Notes under the pieces: generated by a model
Told to the model about the DNA's origin: nothing
Database searches by the model: none
Seen by the model: only the letters and a program-made list of their open reading frames with translations
Shown here: piece by piece, positions 1-8,081 of the stretch
How positions within the stretch are numbered: position 1 is the first letter of the stretch
How the letters are laid out: each line of letters starts with the position of its first letter
Made by a program: the position numbers and the translations under genes
Assembly: GCA_938003955.1 (NCBI GenBank)
Contig: CALKXE010000024.1
Location: 1 to 51,033 of the forward strand
From: an uncultured Saprospiraceae bacterium
GTDB taxonomy: Bacteria; Bacteroidota; Bacteroidia; Chitinophagales; Saprospiraceae
Direction of reading: 5' to 3'
DNA: 51,033 nt

Positions 1-305
1 GACTGATTTAATAACATTTTAGAGATTCCTTTTCCTCTATTATTCTTAGTTATATAAAGATCATTAAGTAACCATACTCGTTTCATTCTAGTGGATGAGA
101 AAATCGGATAGAGTTGCGTAAACCCAACCGCTACATCTTCGAAAATGGCTAAATAAATTATGGATTCATTGTTGATGATTCTTTCTTTTATGAAGACCGT
201 CGCCGCATCCAAATCTGATTCTTTTCGATAGAATACTCTGTATGCATCAAATAATACAGCAATAGATTCTAAATCCTCAATGCTTGCTTTTTTTATTGTG
301 ATCAT
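1..305 (-). CDS. GNAT family N-acetyltransferase (3' end outside window)
   Basis: The start is intact (MITIKKASIEDLESIA) and the gene runs off the left edge after about 101 codons. The visible part matches the first half of a GNAT acyl-CoA N-acetyltransferase: a beta1-alpha1 opening, a central strand with VAVGFTQLYP, and then the acetyl-CoA pyrophosphate-binding motif A, seen as LNDLYITKNRGKGISKMLL (R/Q-x-x-G-x-G/A form) at the truncation. GNAT enzymes transfer an acetyl group to an amine; the substrate cannot be read from this fragment. It is the most downstream gene of a minus-strand group whose next member is a small membrane protein. The family call is firm and the substrate is unknown. 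Confidence 0.85.
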   Translation of the reverse strand, partial: MITIKKASIEDLESIAVLFDAYRVFYRKESDLDAATVFIKERIINNESIIYLAIFEDVAVGFTQLYPIFSSTRMKRVWLLNDLYITKNNRGKGISKMLLNQ

Positions 306-330
306 TTTATTATACTATTGTTAGATTGAC

Positions 331-519
331 TTAACTGTATATTTTCAGCAGGATCTTATACAGAAAATGTAGTATGAGTAGAAGAACTAGAATTGATAAA
401 ATTAATCCAATAGGCGACACCAAAATTGCCATATAAGCCGCTAAATTCTTAAAAAGAAAGAAACCGACAAAAAGTACAAGTACTAAAACACTTAATACAC
501 TCTTAGTTTTAGGACTCAT
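331..519 (-). CDS. Small two-helix membrane protein, unknown function
   Basis: A 62-residue protein. After a short basic N-terminus (MSPKTK) it has one hydrophobic stretch at about residues 7-23 and a second, longer one at about 28-57, separated by KNLAAY, and it ends in a basic tail. This suggests a hairpin inner-membrane protein. It lies 25 bp upstream of the GNAT gene on the same strand, so co-transcription is plausible. I do not recognise the family. A short ORF of low-complexity hydrophobic composition can arise by chance, but its placement between two same-strand genes and its clean ATG favour a real gene. Confidence 0.5.
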   Translation of the reverse strand: MSPKTKSVLSVLVLVLFVGFFLFKNLAAYMAILVSPIGLILSILVLLLILHFLYKILLKIYS

Positions 520-550
520 TTATTATTTCATTTCAGTTTTATCAAAAAAA

Positions 551-1051
551 TTAATCACCTAATGAAAATATAATATCCCCAGTATGCATGACCTCCATAT
601 TAAAGGCTTGGCTATTAGAAGGATCATATTTACCATTCGCAAGATTCTCACCAGCCATAATATGTATGATTAGATCTTCATCTATTTTTGCAACTGATTT
701 TTTTACTGTTACTCCATCAGAGATTGTGCTTGCTACCGGCTTACGAGAGATTAAATTTCCCAATTTATCAAGAGTTACTAAGATATATTCATATCTCATC
801 AATCCCCCTTTCCAATAGAGAACAGCATGAAACTCCTCCGTTTCCGCTACCTTAAGAATAGGCACAAACTCTGTAAATTCATCAAATTCTTCATTGTTTT
901 CCCACTTAATAATATATGCCTCTATAATAGATGCTGGTAGCACTTTATTTACTGTTTCGGCGGTCATTACTAGATCTTCAGTAACTTCTAGTGGCAACTC
1001 TACTTCTGGAAAAAAACTCAATAAATCTTCTAATTTAATATTTTCTGACAT
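551..1051 (-). CDS. Conserved-looking hypothetical protein, cytoplasmic
   Basis: I use the ATG at 1051 (MSENIKLED), giving 166 aa. The frame is open 20 codons further upstream (to 1111), but a TAnnTTTG promoter element at 1056-1063 sits immediately before 1051 and would lie inside any longer coding region. The protein is acidic, with no signal peptide or membrane segment. It has an alternating strand pattern in the second half (VLYWKGGLMRYEYILVTLDKLG) and a C-terminal GDIIFSLGD. I do not recognise a domain. It is the first gene of the minus-strand group that continues to the small membrane protein and the GNAT gene. Confidence 0.7.
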   Translation of the reverse strand: MSENIKLEDLLSFFPEVELPLEVTEDLVMTAETVNKVLPASIIEAYIIKWENNEEFDEFTEFVPILKVAETEEFHAVLYWKGGLMRYEYILVTLDKLGNLISRKPVASTISDGVTVKKSVAKIDEDLIIHIMAGENLANGKYDPSNSQAFNMEVMHTGDIIFSLGD

Positions 1052-1055
1052 TTCA

Positions 1056-1063
1056 CAAAGGTA
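1056..1063 (-). promoter_or_regulatory. TAnnTTTG -7 element, 4 nt before an ATG
   Basis: Read on the minus strand this is TACCTTTG followed by TGAA and then the ATG at 1051. It matches the Bacteroidota -7 consensus. With normal spacing, transcription would begin at or next to the start codon, so the mRNA could be leaderless. No TTG -33 element is evident at the usual distance. Confidence 0.5.
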
Positions 1064-1170
1064 TGAAATTGGATAATATGTTTGTGAAATTTTCCAATTT
1101 CTATAAGGCAATTATTACTTTGCTATCCAAGGTCTTTTTATTTTACAATCTAGATTGACAACTATCTATA

Positions 1171-3105
1171 TTAATGTGCACTCTTACCCTTCTCCTCAAG
1201 TCTCTGAATCAATCGTCCCGATATTCTCAAAAAGTCCATCTCAGTAATCACTCCAGCTAATTCTCCATTATTGATCACTGGCAAACAACCTACATCATTT
1301 TCTTTCATGATCTTCATCGCATTAATAATAGTATCATTATGATCGATTGTGATAGGATCTATAATCATCACGTTCTCCACAGTGTTTGTTTTTTTACTTC
1401 TTTTATTTTTGATAAGACTTCTTAATATTAATCTACGAGAGACCAGTCCTACGAGGTTACCTTTTATATCCTCAACCGGAGCATATCTTAGTTTTTGCCA
1501 GTCCATCATTTCTGCAACGAGTTCGATGATATCTGATTTCTGTACAGTAAAAAGATCGGTAACCATAAACTCTGAAACTTTAAGTTGTGATGGCTTGTAC
1601 TCGGCAATATCATTGAGATCTGGCATTTCCCATTTGTGTCCTGGTATTCCGCTTTGTTGATTTTTTATTATTGCCGCTGTTAATACTGTCAAAGCTTCAT
1701 CACGTGTTGATTTCTTGATCAATTCCGTGTAGGACCTCAGTTGCCACCTAGCTCCATTCATATGGCATTCCGCACGCTCCTGTATGATACCAAGATAGAG
1801 ATCAATATCTTTTTGTGCCACTTTTCTTTTCTTGAGGCCTTTTCTAGCAATTGGTAGCAATTCATTTATAATTAAATCCACACAAGTTACCTTTCTATCA
1901 TTGAACCAAGTGAATTTACTGTCGATCCCGAATCTGGCTGCCTTTCCGAAATTATCCCTTGCATCTTCAAATGACATCAAGTCCCTTATATCTTCAATCT
2001 CATCCGCCATTCCTAATGTTAGACCAAGCCAAAAACATGCATTTGCAACTTCATCAAGTACTGTTGGACCTGCAGGGATTACTCTATTTTCTATTCTTAA
2101 ATGAGGTTTTCCATTGTCACTGATACCATAACAAGGCCTGTTCCACCTATAGACAGTAGAATTATGCACTTGAAGAGATCTTAGGTTAGGTACTTCTCCA
2201 TTTTTTATCATTTCAAGGGAATCTTCAGTGACATCAGAACTTATCAATACTCTGAATCGAGATATGTCCTCCTTATATATTTCCATTATAGAATCCTGTA
2301 GCCAATTCTTTCCGAAAGAAACTCTTGGGCTTCGTTCTCGCATATGATCATGGGTAGTTCTAGTATCCAGAGATTGCTGAAAAAGTGCAATTCTCGATTC
2401 ATGCCATAATCTTCTACCAAAGACAATAGGAGAATTTGCCGCAATAGCCATTACTGGAGCTGTCACCGCTTGAGCTATGTTATAAACATGCACAAAATCA
2501 TCAGGATCTACCTGTAAGTGAATCTGAAAACTAGTATTACACGCTTCCAAAAGTGGAGAATCGTGCTTGACCAACAACTCATCGATACCAGTCAGTCGCA
2601 ATTCATAAGCCGTACCAATTAACTGCTCATTAATAGCTTCCATTAATGCTTTATATCTCTTTTTCGGAGTGAGATTCTCCATGTCAAGATCAAATTTTCT
2701 GAGTGTGGGAAGGATACCAGTCAATACTATATTGGTATCCATTTTATCTAGTACCGCTTGTATCTTGTCAAGTTTAGTCGCATTTTCTTTATGAAGTTGA
2801 CTAAAACAAGCTTTTGTGAGTTCCCTAGGCGTAAGGTTGGTTTCAAGATTAAATTTTGCAAGCTCCGTCTCAACCCATGGATACTCTTTCATCTCATCCA
2901 AAGCTTCCATCGCAATACAGTTTGGCTTATAAGTATCCTTATGAACGAGTGCCATTTCTTGTTCTGCCCCCATTCGAGTTATACCTGTATCAAACCAATC
3001 ATTATCAATCATATACTCCAATGCTTGCACATCTTTAAGTAGAGACTTTACAAATTTTTGCATCTGTTTCTGATCGGTCACTTTAGATACTCGTTGTTCT
3101 CCCAT
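1171..3105 (-). CDS. GCS2-family (glutamate-cysteine ligase-like) protein fused to a CBS-domain pair
   Basis: A 644-aa cytoplasmic protein. Residues about 35-480 resemble the carboxylate-amine/glutamate-cysteine ligase type 2 fold. It has GAEQEMALV near residue 46, a long helical ATP-grasp-like body, and a C-terminal block with RIENRVIPAGPT and GARWQLRSY, typical of the GCS2 class. Residues about 512-635 are two CBS motifs (VSEFMVTDLFTVQKSD and VENVMIIDPITIDHND), which usually bind adenine nucleotides and regulate an attached domain. The likely role is an ATP-dependent ligase forming an amide bond to a glutamate-like substrate and controlled by energy charge; the actual product is unknown. 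It stands alone, with a 398-bp gap separating it from the divergent DUF2723 gene. Family confidence is high; substrate confidence is low. Confidence 0.85.
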   Translation of the reverse strand: MGEQRVSKVTDQKQMQKFVKSLLKDVQALEYMIDNDWFDTGITRMGAEQEMALVHKDTYKPNCIAMEALDEMKEYPWVETELAKFNLETNLTPRELTKACFSQLHKENATKLDKIQAVLDKMDTNIVLTGILPTLRKFDLDMENLTPKKRYKALMEAINEQLIGTAYELRLTGIDELLVKHDSPLLEACNTSFQIHLQVDPDDFVHVYNIAQAVTAPVMAIAANSPIVFGRRLWHESRIALFQQSLDTRTTHDHMRERSPRVSFGKNWLQDSIMEIYKEDISRFRVLISSDVTEDSLEMIKNGEVPNLRSLQVHNSTVYRWNRPCYGISDNGKPHLRIENRVIPAGPTVLDEVANACFWLGLTLGMADEIEDIRDLMSFEDARDNFGKAARFGIDSKFTWFNDRKVTCVDLIINELLPIARKGLKKRKVAQKDIDLYLGIIQERAECHMNGARWQLRSYTELIKKSTRDEALTVLTAAIIKNQQSGIPGHKWEMPDLNDIAEYKPSQLKVSEFMVTDLFTVQKSDIIELVAEMMDWQKLRYAPVEDIKGNLVGLVSRRLILRSLIKNKRSKKTNTVENVMIIDPITIDHNDTIINAMKIMKENDVGCLPVINNGELAGVITEMDFLRISGRLIQRLEEKGKSAH

Positions 3106-3503
3106 TTTAGTAGGTTTTTAGCTTTGAATGGTCAATTTATAAAATTATCATTAAATGGGATCAATTATTTCTACCTTATAAACATAGTTTGCCTTATAAT
3201 CAAATAAATTAACCTTAGTAAGAACCAAAGATCTGATCTTTTCGAACGATAGGATCACTTATGTACAATGAAATTATTAACATTAATAGCTCGTCTGGTC
3301 AATGAGTTGTTAATCTTCTTTCAAATTCTTTCATTGGACTACAAGTCACTATTTATGTGGTATATTATAGAAAACGACACCTAATATCAGCAAATTTAAA
3401 CAAATCAGAAACCTGGAAATCTATTGCCTAGTACTCCATTAATAATGGACTTAAAAATGCATGTTAATTTTCTTACATTTGTGCTGAAAATCATAAAACG
3501 ATT
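3106..3503. other. Divergent intergenic region between the GCS2-CBS and DUF2723 genes
   Basis: 398 bp of AT-rich sequence with no ORF or RNA gene that I can support. It must carry promoters for both divergent genes. A TAnnTTTG element for the plus-strand gene is visible near its right end. I found no matching element for the minus-strand gene close to its start. Confidence 0.6.
3474..3481 (+). promoter_or_regulatory. Candidate -7 promoter element (TACATTTG) for the DUF2723 gene
   Basis: TACATTTG fits TAnnTTTG and ends 22 nt before the ATG at 3504, which would give a short leader. No clear TTG -33 element is seen at the expected distance. Confidence 0.5.
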
Positions 3504-6500
3504 ATGACCTCATTGAAAAAGTATTTTAATATCACAGGAATAGCAATATTCTTAATCACATTTATTGTGTTTTTCATGTCTGCAGAGCGCGTTGGTAGCC
3601 TTTGGGATTGTGGAGAATTTGTGCTTGGAGCATACAAACTTCAAGTAGTTCACCCACCAGGAGCACCAATATTCTTATTGATTGGAAGAATGTTTACTTG
3701 GTTGGCGACAGTATTCTCTGATACGCCTTCTGATATTGCTTTTGCAATAAATATCATGTCTGGTATAGCTACATCTCTAGCAGCTGTATTTGCAGGTTGG
3801 GTTACGATGATGTTTGGTAAGATAGGACTAGTAGGTAGAGATGGTGATACTGATGAAGGACAAAATATTGCACTTGCATTCGCTGGATTGACTACAGGTT
3901 TGGCTACAGCATTTGCATCTAGTATTTGGTTTTCGGCAGTAGAGGGTGAGGTATATGCTATGTCTACAATGTTTACTGCGCTTACATACTGGGCGGCTGT
4001 AAAATGGTACTTCCTTCCTGATGAAAAAGATTCTGACCGATGGTTAGTTTTAAGCTTGTTCGCAGCTGGACTTTCTATAGGAGTTCACTTGTTGAGTTTA
4101 TTAACATTTCCAGCAATTGCACTTTTATACTATTATAAAAAATACGAAAAGAGAAGTCTACTAGGAGGTATTTTGGCCTTGGTTGCTGGTGTTGTAGCTA
4201 TTGGTTTCTACCAAAAAGTAATCATCGTAATGATTCCTACGCTATGGAAAAACATGGATTTATTCATGGTCAATGAATTAGGAATGCCAGTACACTCTGG
4301 ATTGATTCCTACTGTATTGGTATTAGGTGCGTTGGGATATTTGATTTTAAGATATGCGCACCAAAAAGGAAACTATACACTTCAATTATTTACTGTTGCA
4401 TCTATACTAGTTACCGTTGCATTCTCTACTATTGGGACTGTGGTAATCAGAGCCAATGCGGATACTCCAGTAAATATGAATACACCTAGTGATGCGACGA
4501 GATTACTTCCATACCTTAACAGAGAGCAATATGGTGAAAGAGCATTAGTACATGGCCCTCACTATGATGCGAAACCTAAGAAGGTAGATCGTGAAGAAAG
4601 ATATGGTTTAGTAGGTGACAAATACGAGATAGTAGATGAGAAGTTCACTTACGTATATGACAACAAGGATAAAATATTGTTTCCAAGAATTGGACATACA
4701 GAATCATCTAGACCAGATCTTCATAAGATGTATCGTCAGAGATTAACTGGAGATATGCAAGGGAAACCTGGTATGGGTTACAACATGGCTTTCATGATGA
4801 AATATCAAGTAAGTTGGATGTACTGGAGATACTTCATGTGGAACTTTGTAGGAAAACAAAATGGTGCTCAAGGTTACTATTTCTGGGATAAGAAAGACGG
4901 TAACTGGTTATCAGGAATCAAACCAATTGATGAGGCAAAACTCTATAATATGGATGCCTTACCTGATACTATGGCCAACAACAAAGCGAATAACACTTAC
5001 TACTTCTTACCACTGTTTTTTGGATTATTTGGCCTATTGTGGCATTTTTCTAGGAGCAGATTGGAATTCGTTTCACTCTTGATTTTGTTTTTATTGACAG
5101 GCCTGGGTATTATTTTATATTCCAACCAACCTCCAAACGAACCAAGAGAGCGGGATTATATCTTTGCAGGTTCCTTTATGGCATTTAGTATGTGGATTGG
5201 AATGGGAGTGTTGGCCGTTTATGACTTACTGCGATCAAAGGCTAATATGTCTGGTGTCGTACCAGCGGTTATCGCTGGAGTAATCGTCGTATCAGCTCCA
5301 ATTATCATGGGTTTCCAAAACTTTGATGATCATAGTAGAAAAGATATTACTGCATCAAGAGACTATGCTGCCAACTTCCTTAACTCGGTTGAAAAGGATG
5401 CCATCTTATTCACATATGGAGATAATGATACATACCCTCTTTGGTATGCTCAGGAAGTAGAAGGTATCCGTACCGATGTCCGAGTTGTTAACTTGAGTTT
5501 GATTGCTGTAGATTGGTATATCAATAAACTCAGAAGTAAGGTCAACGACTCAGCTCCTATAAATCTTACGCTTTCGTCTGATGCGATCAGGGGGAAGAAG
5601 AGGAATCAAGTGTTTTTCCTCAATCCAAATAATCGAGAGGACAAAATAATAGATATCCCAATGCCAGCATTGAAGGCATTAGAGTTTATTGGCAGTCCCA
5701 AAAATGAAAATGATGGTCAGACGATTATTACATCTAAGCACTTATTTATTCCAGTAAATGAATCAAAATTTAGAGCTACAGGAATGCTAAAAGGTGACAC
5801 TAGCACATTTGTAAAGAAAATAGACATCATATATGGTCAAGGTAAAAACTATCTACTAAAAGATGATTTAGCTGTACTGGATATCATTGCATCAAACTTC
5901 TACGATCGTCCTATCTATTTTGCTACAACATGTAAAAATGAAAAGCTTCAAGGTTTGAATGACTATATGCAGTTAGAAGGACTAGCACTTAGGTTAGTAC
6001 CAATCAAAACTCCGAGTGATAAGACTATGGCAATATACGGAAGTGGAAAAACTGATCTTGAGGCAATCCATAAAAATGTAATGAATAAATGGACTTGGGG
6101 TAACTTCGACAAGCAAGACTTATTTGTTGATAAGAACTATATGGCAGAAGTACAAGCTATGAAGATGGCACTATTAAGAGCCGCTGCAGAATTTAGTCAA
6201 TTAGGTGATCATGTGAGAGCATCAGATATGTGTAAAAAGTATTTTGAGGGATTCCCACATATGAATTTTGCCTATGATGCAGGAGTTATTCCTTTTATCA
6301 ATATACTTGTAAGAGCTGGTGAATTTGAAGAAGCTAAAAAGCATCTTAGAATACTAGCAAAAGAAAGTGATCAATACATGAAGTTCTTTGCATCTTTAGA
6401 TCCAGATAACATGTCTAGTTTTGAACAAGATTTGGGATACTATACTAGAGGATTAACAGACGTATTGCGTCTTAGTAGAGAATTACAAGATCCTGATTTC

Positions 6501-6557
6501 GATAAAGAAATGAATGACCTTCTAGGTCAATACCTTTCTAGACCTGTCAGAGATTAA
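3504..6557 (+). CDS. DUF2723 membrane glycosyltransferase (GT117/TMEM260-like)
   Basis: A 1017-aa polytopic membrane protein. The diagnostic DUF2723 opening is present at residues about 28-56: SAERVGSLWDCGEFVLGAY followed by KLQVVHPPGAP. About a dozen hydrophobic segments follow up to residue about 610, including NQPPNEPRERDYIFAGSF in a loop before the last ones. The C-terminal 400 residues are soluble and end in a helical, TPR-like tail. DUF2723 proteins are GT-C-fold enzymes related to eukaryotic TMEM260, and a Bacteroidota role in O-mannosylating exported proteins is established for the family. That fits a genome with several secreted T9SS proteins. The gene is monocistronic: its own promoter element precedes it and a strong terminator follows. 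Length is normal for the bacterial family. Confidence 0.88.
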   Translation: MTSLKKYFNITGIAIFLITFIVFFMSAERVGSLWDCGEFVLGAYKLQVVHPPGAPIFLLIGRMFTWLATVFSDTPSDIAFAINIMSGIATSLAAVFAGWVTMMFGKIGLVGRDGDTDEGQNIALAFAGLTTGLATAFASSIWFSAVEGEVYAMSTMFTALTYWAAVKWYFLPDEKDSDRWLVLSLFAAGLSIGVHLLSLLTFPAIALLYYYKKYEKRSLLGGILALVAGVVAIGFYQKVIIVMIPTLWKNMDLFMVNELGMPVHSGLIPTVLVLGALGYLILRYAHQKGNYTLQLFTVASILVTVAFSTIGTVVIRANADTPVNMNTPSDATRLLPYLNREQYGERALVHGPHYDAKPKKVDREERYGLVGDKYEIVDEKFTYVYDNKDKILFPRIGHTESSRPDLHKMYRQRLTGDMQGKPGMGYNMAFMMKYQVSWMYWRYFMWNFVGKQNGAQGYYFWDKKDGNWLSGIKPIDEAKLYNMDALPDTMANNKANNTYYFLPLFFGLFGLLWHFSRSRLEFVSLLILFLLTGLGIILYSNQPPNEPRERDYIFAGSFMAFSMWIGMGVLAVYDLLRSKANMSGVVPAVIAGVIVVSAPIIMGFQNFDDHSRKDITASRDYAANFLNSVEKDAILFTYGDNDTYPLWYAQEVEGIRTDVRVVNLSLIAVDWYINKLRSKVNDSAPINLTLSSDAIRGKKRNQVFFLNPNNREDKIIDIPMPALKALEFIGSPKNENDGQTIITSKHLFIPVNESKFRATGMLKGDTSTFVKKIDIIYGQGKNYLLKDDLAVLDIIASNFYDRPIYFATTCKNEKLQGLNDYMQLEGLALRLVPIKTPSDKTMAIYGSGKTDLEAIHKNVMNKWTWGNFDKQDLFVDKNYMAEVQAMKMALLRAAAEFSQLGDHVRASDMCKKYFEGFPHMNFAYDAGVIPFINILVRAGEFEEAKKHLRILAKESDQYMKFFASLDPDNMSSFEQDLGYYTRGLTDVLRLSRELQDPDFDKEMNDLLGQYLSRPVRD

Positions 6558-6566
6558 AAAGAACAG

Positions 6567-6598
6567 AGCGACTCCATTCATTTGGAGTCGCTTTTTTT
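6567..6598 (+). terminator. Rho-independent terminator after the DUF2723 gene
   Basis: A perfect 10-bp stem, AGCGACTCCA/TGGAGTCGCT, with a 6-nt loop is followed by a run of seven T. It ends transcription before rpiB. Confidence 0.9.
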
Positions 6599-6641
6599 AG
6601 AGTTTTAAATTTTATTGTTTTTCAAATAGTAAACAACACAA

Positions 6642-7073
6642 ATGAAAGTTGCAATTGGATGTGATCACGCTGGATTTGATTATAAAGATACAATCATACG
6701 AGTACTCAAGAAGGCAGGTGCTGAAGTAATAGATAAAGGAACCTACTCTACCGACAGTGTCGATTACCCAGATTTTGTGCATCCCGTGGCCAGCCTTGTA
6801 GAAAGCGGTAATGCTGACTTAGGCGTATTGATTTGTGGTAGTGGAAACGGTGTGTCTATGTCCGCAAATAAGCATGATGGAATCCGAGCAGCATTATGCT
6901 GGAAAGATGAAATAGCTTCTTTAGCAAGACTACATAATGACGCTAATATTATATCTATTCCGGCTAGATTTGTAAGTGCAAAATTGGCTAGACAAATGGT
7001 TCGAACATTTATTTCTACAGAGTTCGAAGGTGGTCGTCATCAGAGGAGAGTAGATAAAATTAGTAAGTGCTAG
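6642..7073 (+). CDS. rpiB: Ribose-5-phosphate isomerase B
   Basis: A 143-aa cytoplasmic enzyme interconverting ribose 5-phosphate and ribulose 5-phosphate in the non-oxidative pentose phosphate pathway. The family signature is complete: GCDHAG at residues 6-11 (Asp8-His9 bind substrate), catalytic Cys65 in ICGSGNGVSMSANK, His98 in ARLHND, and a C-terminal arginine-rich substrate-phosphate region (GGRHQRRVDK). Length is typical of RpiB/LacAB. A sulfurtransferase gene starts 3 nt after the stop, so the two are probably translationally coupled. Confidence 0.95.
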   Translation: MKVAIGCDHAGFDYKDTIIRVLKKAGAEVIDKGTYSTDSVDYPDFVHPVASLVESGNADLGVLICGSGNGVSMSANKHDGIRAALCWKDEIASLARLHNDANIISIPARFVSAKLARQMVRTFISTEFEGGRHQRRVDKISKC

Positions 7074-7076
7074 TCC

Positions 7077-7901
7077 GTGGTGGACTCTATAAGGTACATC
7101 GTAAGCTCCAAATGGCTACAGGATCATTTATTAGATGATGATTTAGTTATTCTTGAAGTTTTTCAAATAAAAAATAAGGCTGGGTTAGATACCGCTATTG
7201 AGGGAAGTATTAAGGGATCTATTCCCGTAAGTATTAAGTCCGATTTTAGTGATCCAAATGGGCATTTTTCAAATACATTCCCGACAACCAATCAATTCGC
7301 AACTGCATGCAATAGGTTTGGTATAAGCAATGACAGTAAAGTTGTTATTGTAGATAAACTAGGTATATATACAAGTCCAAGACTGTGGTTTCTATTCAGA
7401 GCTATGGGGCATAAAAATGTCGCAATTCTAAATGGGGGATTACCAGCATGGAAACAGGAGGGGTATGAAACTATAAATAAGCTTAATGTTCCCATACCAA
7501 CAGTGAACTATAATGCTCAGCTACTCCCCGAATATTTAAAAAACATTGAATACATTAAGAAAAATTGTGTCTCTAAAAAGAGCATTATTATTGATGCAAG
7601 GTCATCTGATCGATTTTTAAGTGTTGTTCCAGAGCCAAGAAAAGAAATACGAAATGGTAACATTCCAAACTCAATTAATATTCCTTTTAAAAGTCTTCTG
7701 AAGGGTCATAAATATAAATCCAAAGAAGAATTACGATCAATATTTTCAGAGCATAAATTGAACGACATGCCATTGATATTCAGCTGCGGATCTGGTGTGA
7801 CAGCTTGTGTTTTGATGTTGGCTGCGGAAATGATAAATACCAACCCTAAGTCTATATATGATGGTTCTTGGACAGAATGGGCTTCACTCGTAAAAGAATA
7901 A
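7077..7901 (+). CDS. Two-domain rhodanese sulfurtransferase (SseA/3-mercaptopyruvate type)
   Basis: 274 aa. Two rhodanese folds are visible. The N-terminal one is inactive and ends with LNGGLPAWKQEG (118-129). The C-terminal one has active-site loop CGSGVTAC (237-244), where Cys237 would carry the persulfide. The CG[S/T]GVTA loop is characteristic of mercaptopyruvate sulfurtransferases, unlike the CRKGxT loop of thiosulfate sulfurtransferases. The tail YDGSWTEW (261-268) is also standard. It transfers sulfane sulfur from 3-mercaptopyruvate or a similar donor to cyanide or thiol acceptors. The start is a GTG (two GTG codons in a row) 3 nt after the rpiB stop, implying coupled translation. Confidence 0.9.
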   Translation: MVDSIRYIVSSKWLQDHLLDDDLVILEVFQIKNKAGLDTAIEGSIKGSIPVSIKSDFSDPNGHFSNTFPTTNQFATACNRFGISNDSKVVIVDKLGIYTSPRLWFLFRAMGHKNVAILNGGLPAWKQEGYETINKLNVPIPTVNYNAQLLPEYLKNIEYIKKNCVSKKSIIIDARSSDRFLSVVPEPRKEIRNGNIPNSINIPFKSLLKGHKYKSKEELRSIFSEHKLNDMPLIFSCGSGVTACVLMLAAEMINTNPKSIYDGSWTEWASLVKE

Positions 7902-8007
7902 GATTTTGTGAAAATTTAAACAATGTCAGCTCCTGACACAACAGATTTAAGATAATACCAGTTAATATTTCCAAAAAGTAGCTTTTAGAATTGGCTCTAA
8001 AGCTTAT

Positions 8008-8060
8008 AAAGCCTACTATTGCAGGCTTTTTGATGGGTACCGACCCATCCTTTCTTTTTT
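8008..8060 (+). terminator. Two consecutive intrinsic terminators after rpiB-sulfurtransferase
   Basis: First hairpin AAAGCCT/AGGCTTT (8008-8014 with 8023-8029) plus a T run. Immediately after comes a second hairpin, GATGGGT/ACCCATC (8032-8038 with 8043-8049), followed by CTTTCTTTTTT. The second ends within a few bases of the next start codon and might alternatively sit in that gene's leader. Confidence 0.8.
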
Positions 8061-8081
8061 ATAATGACAATAAATATTCTG

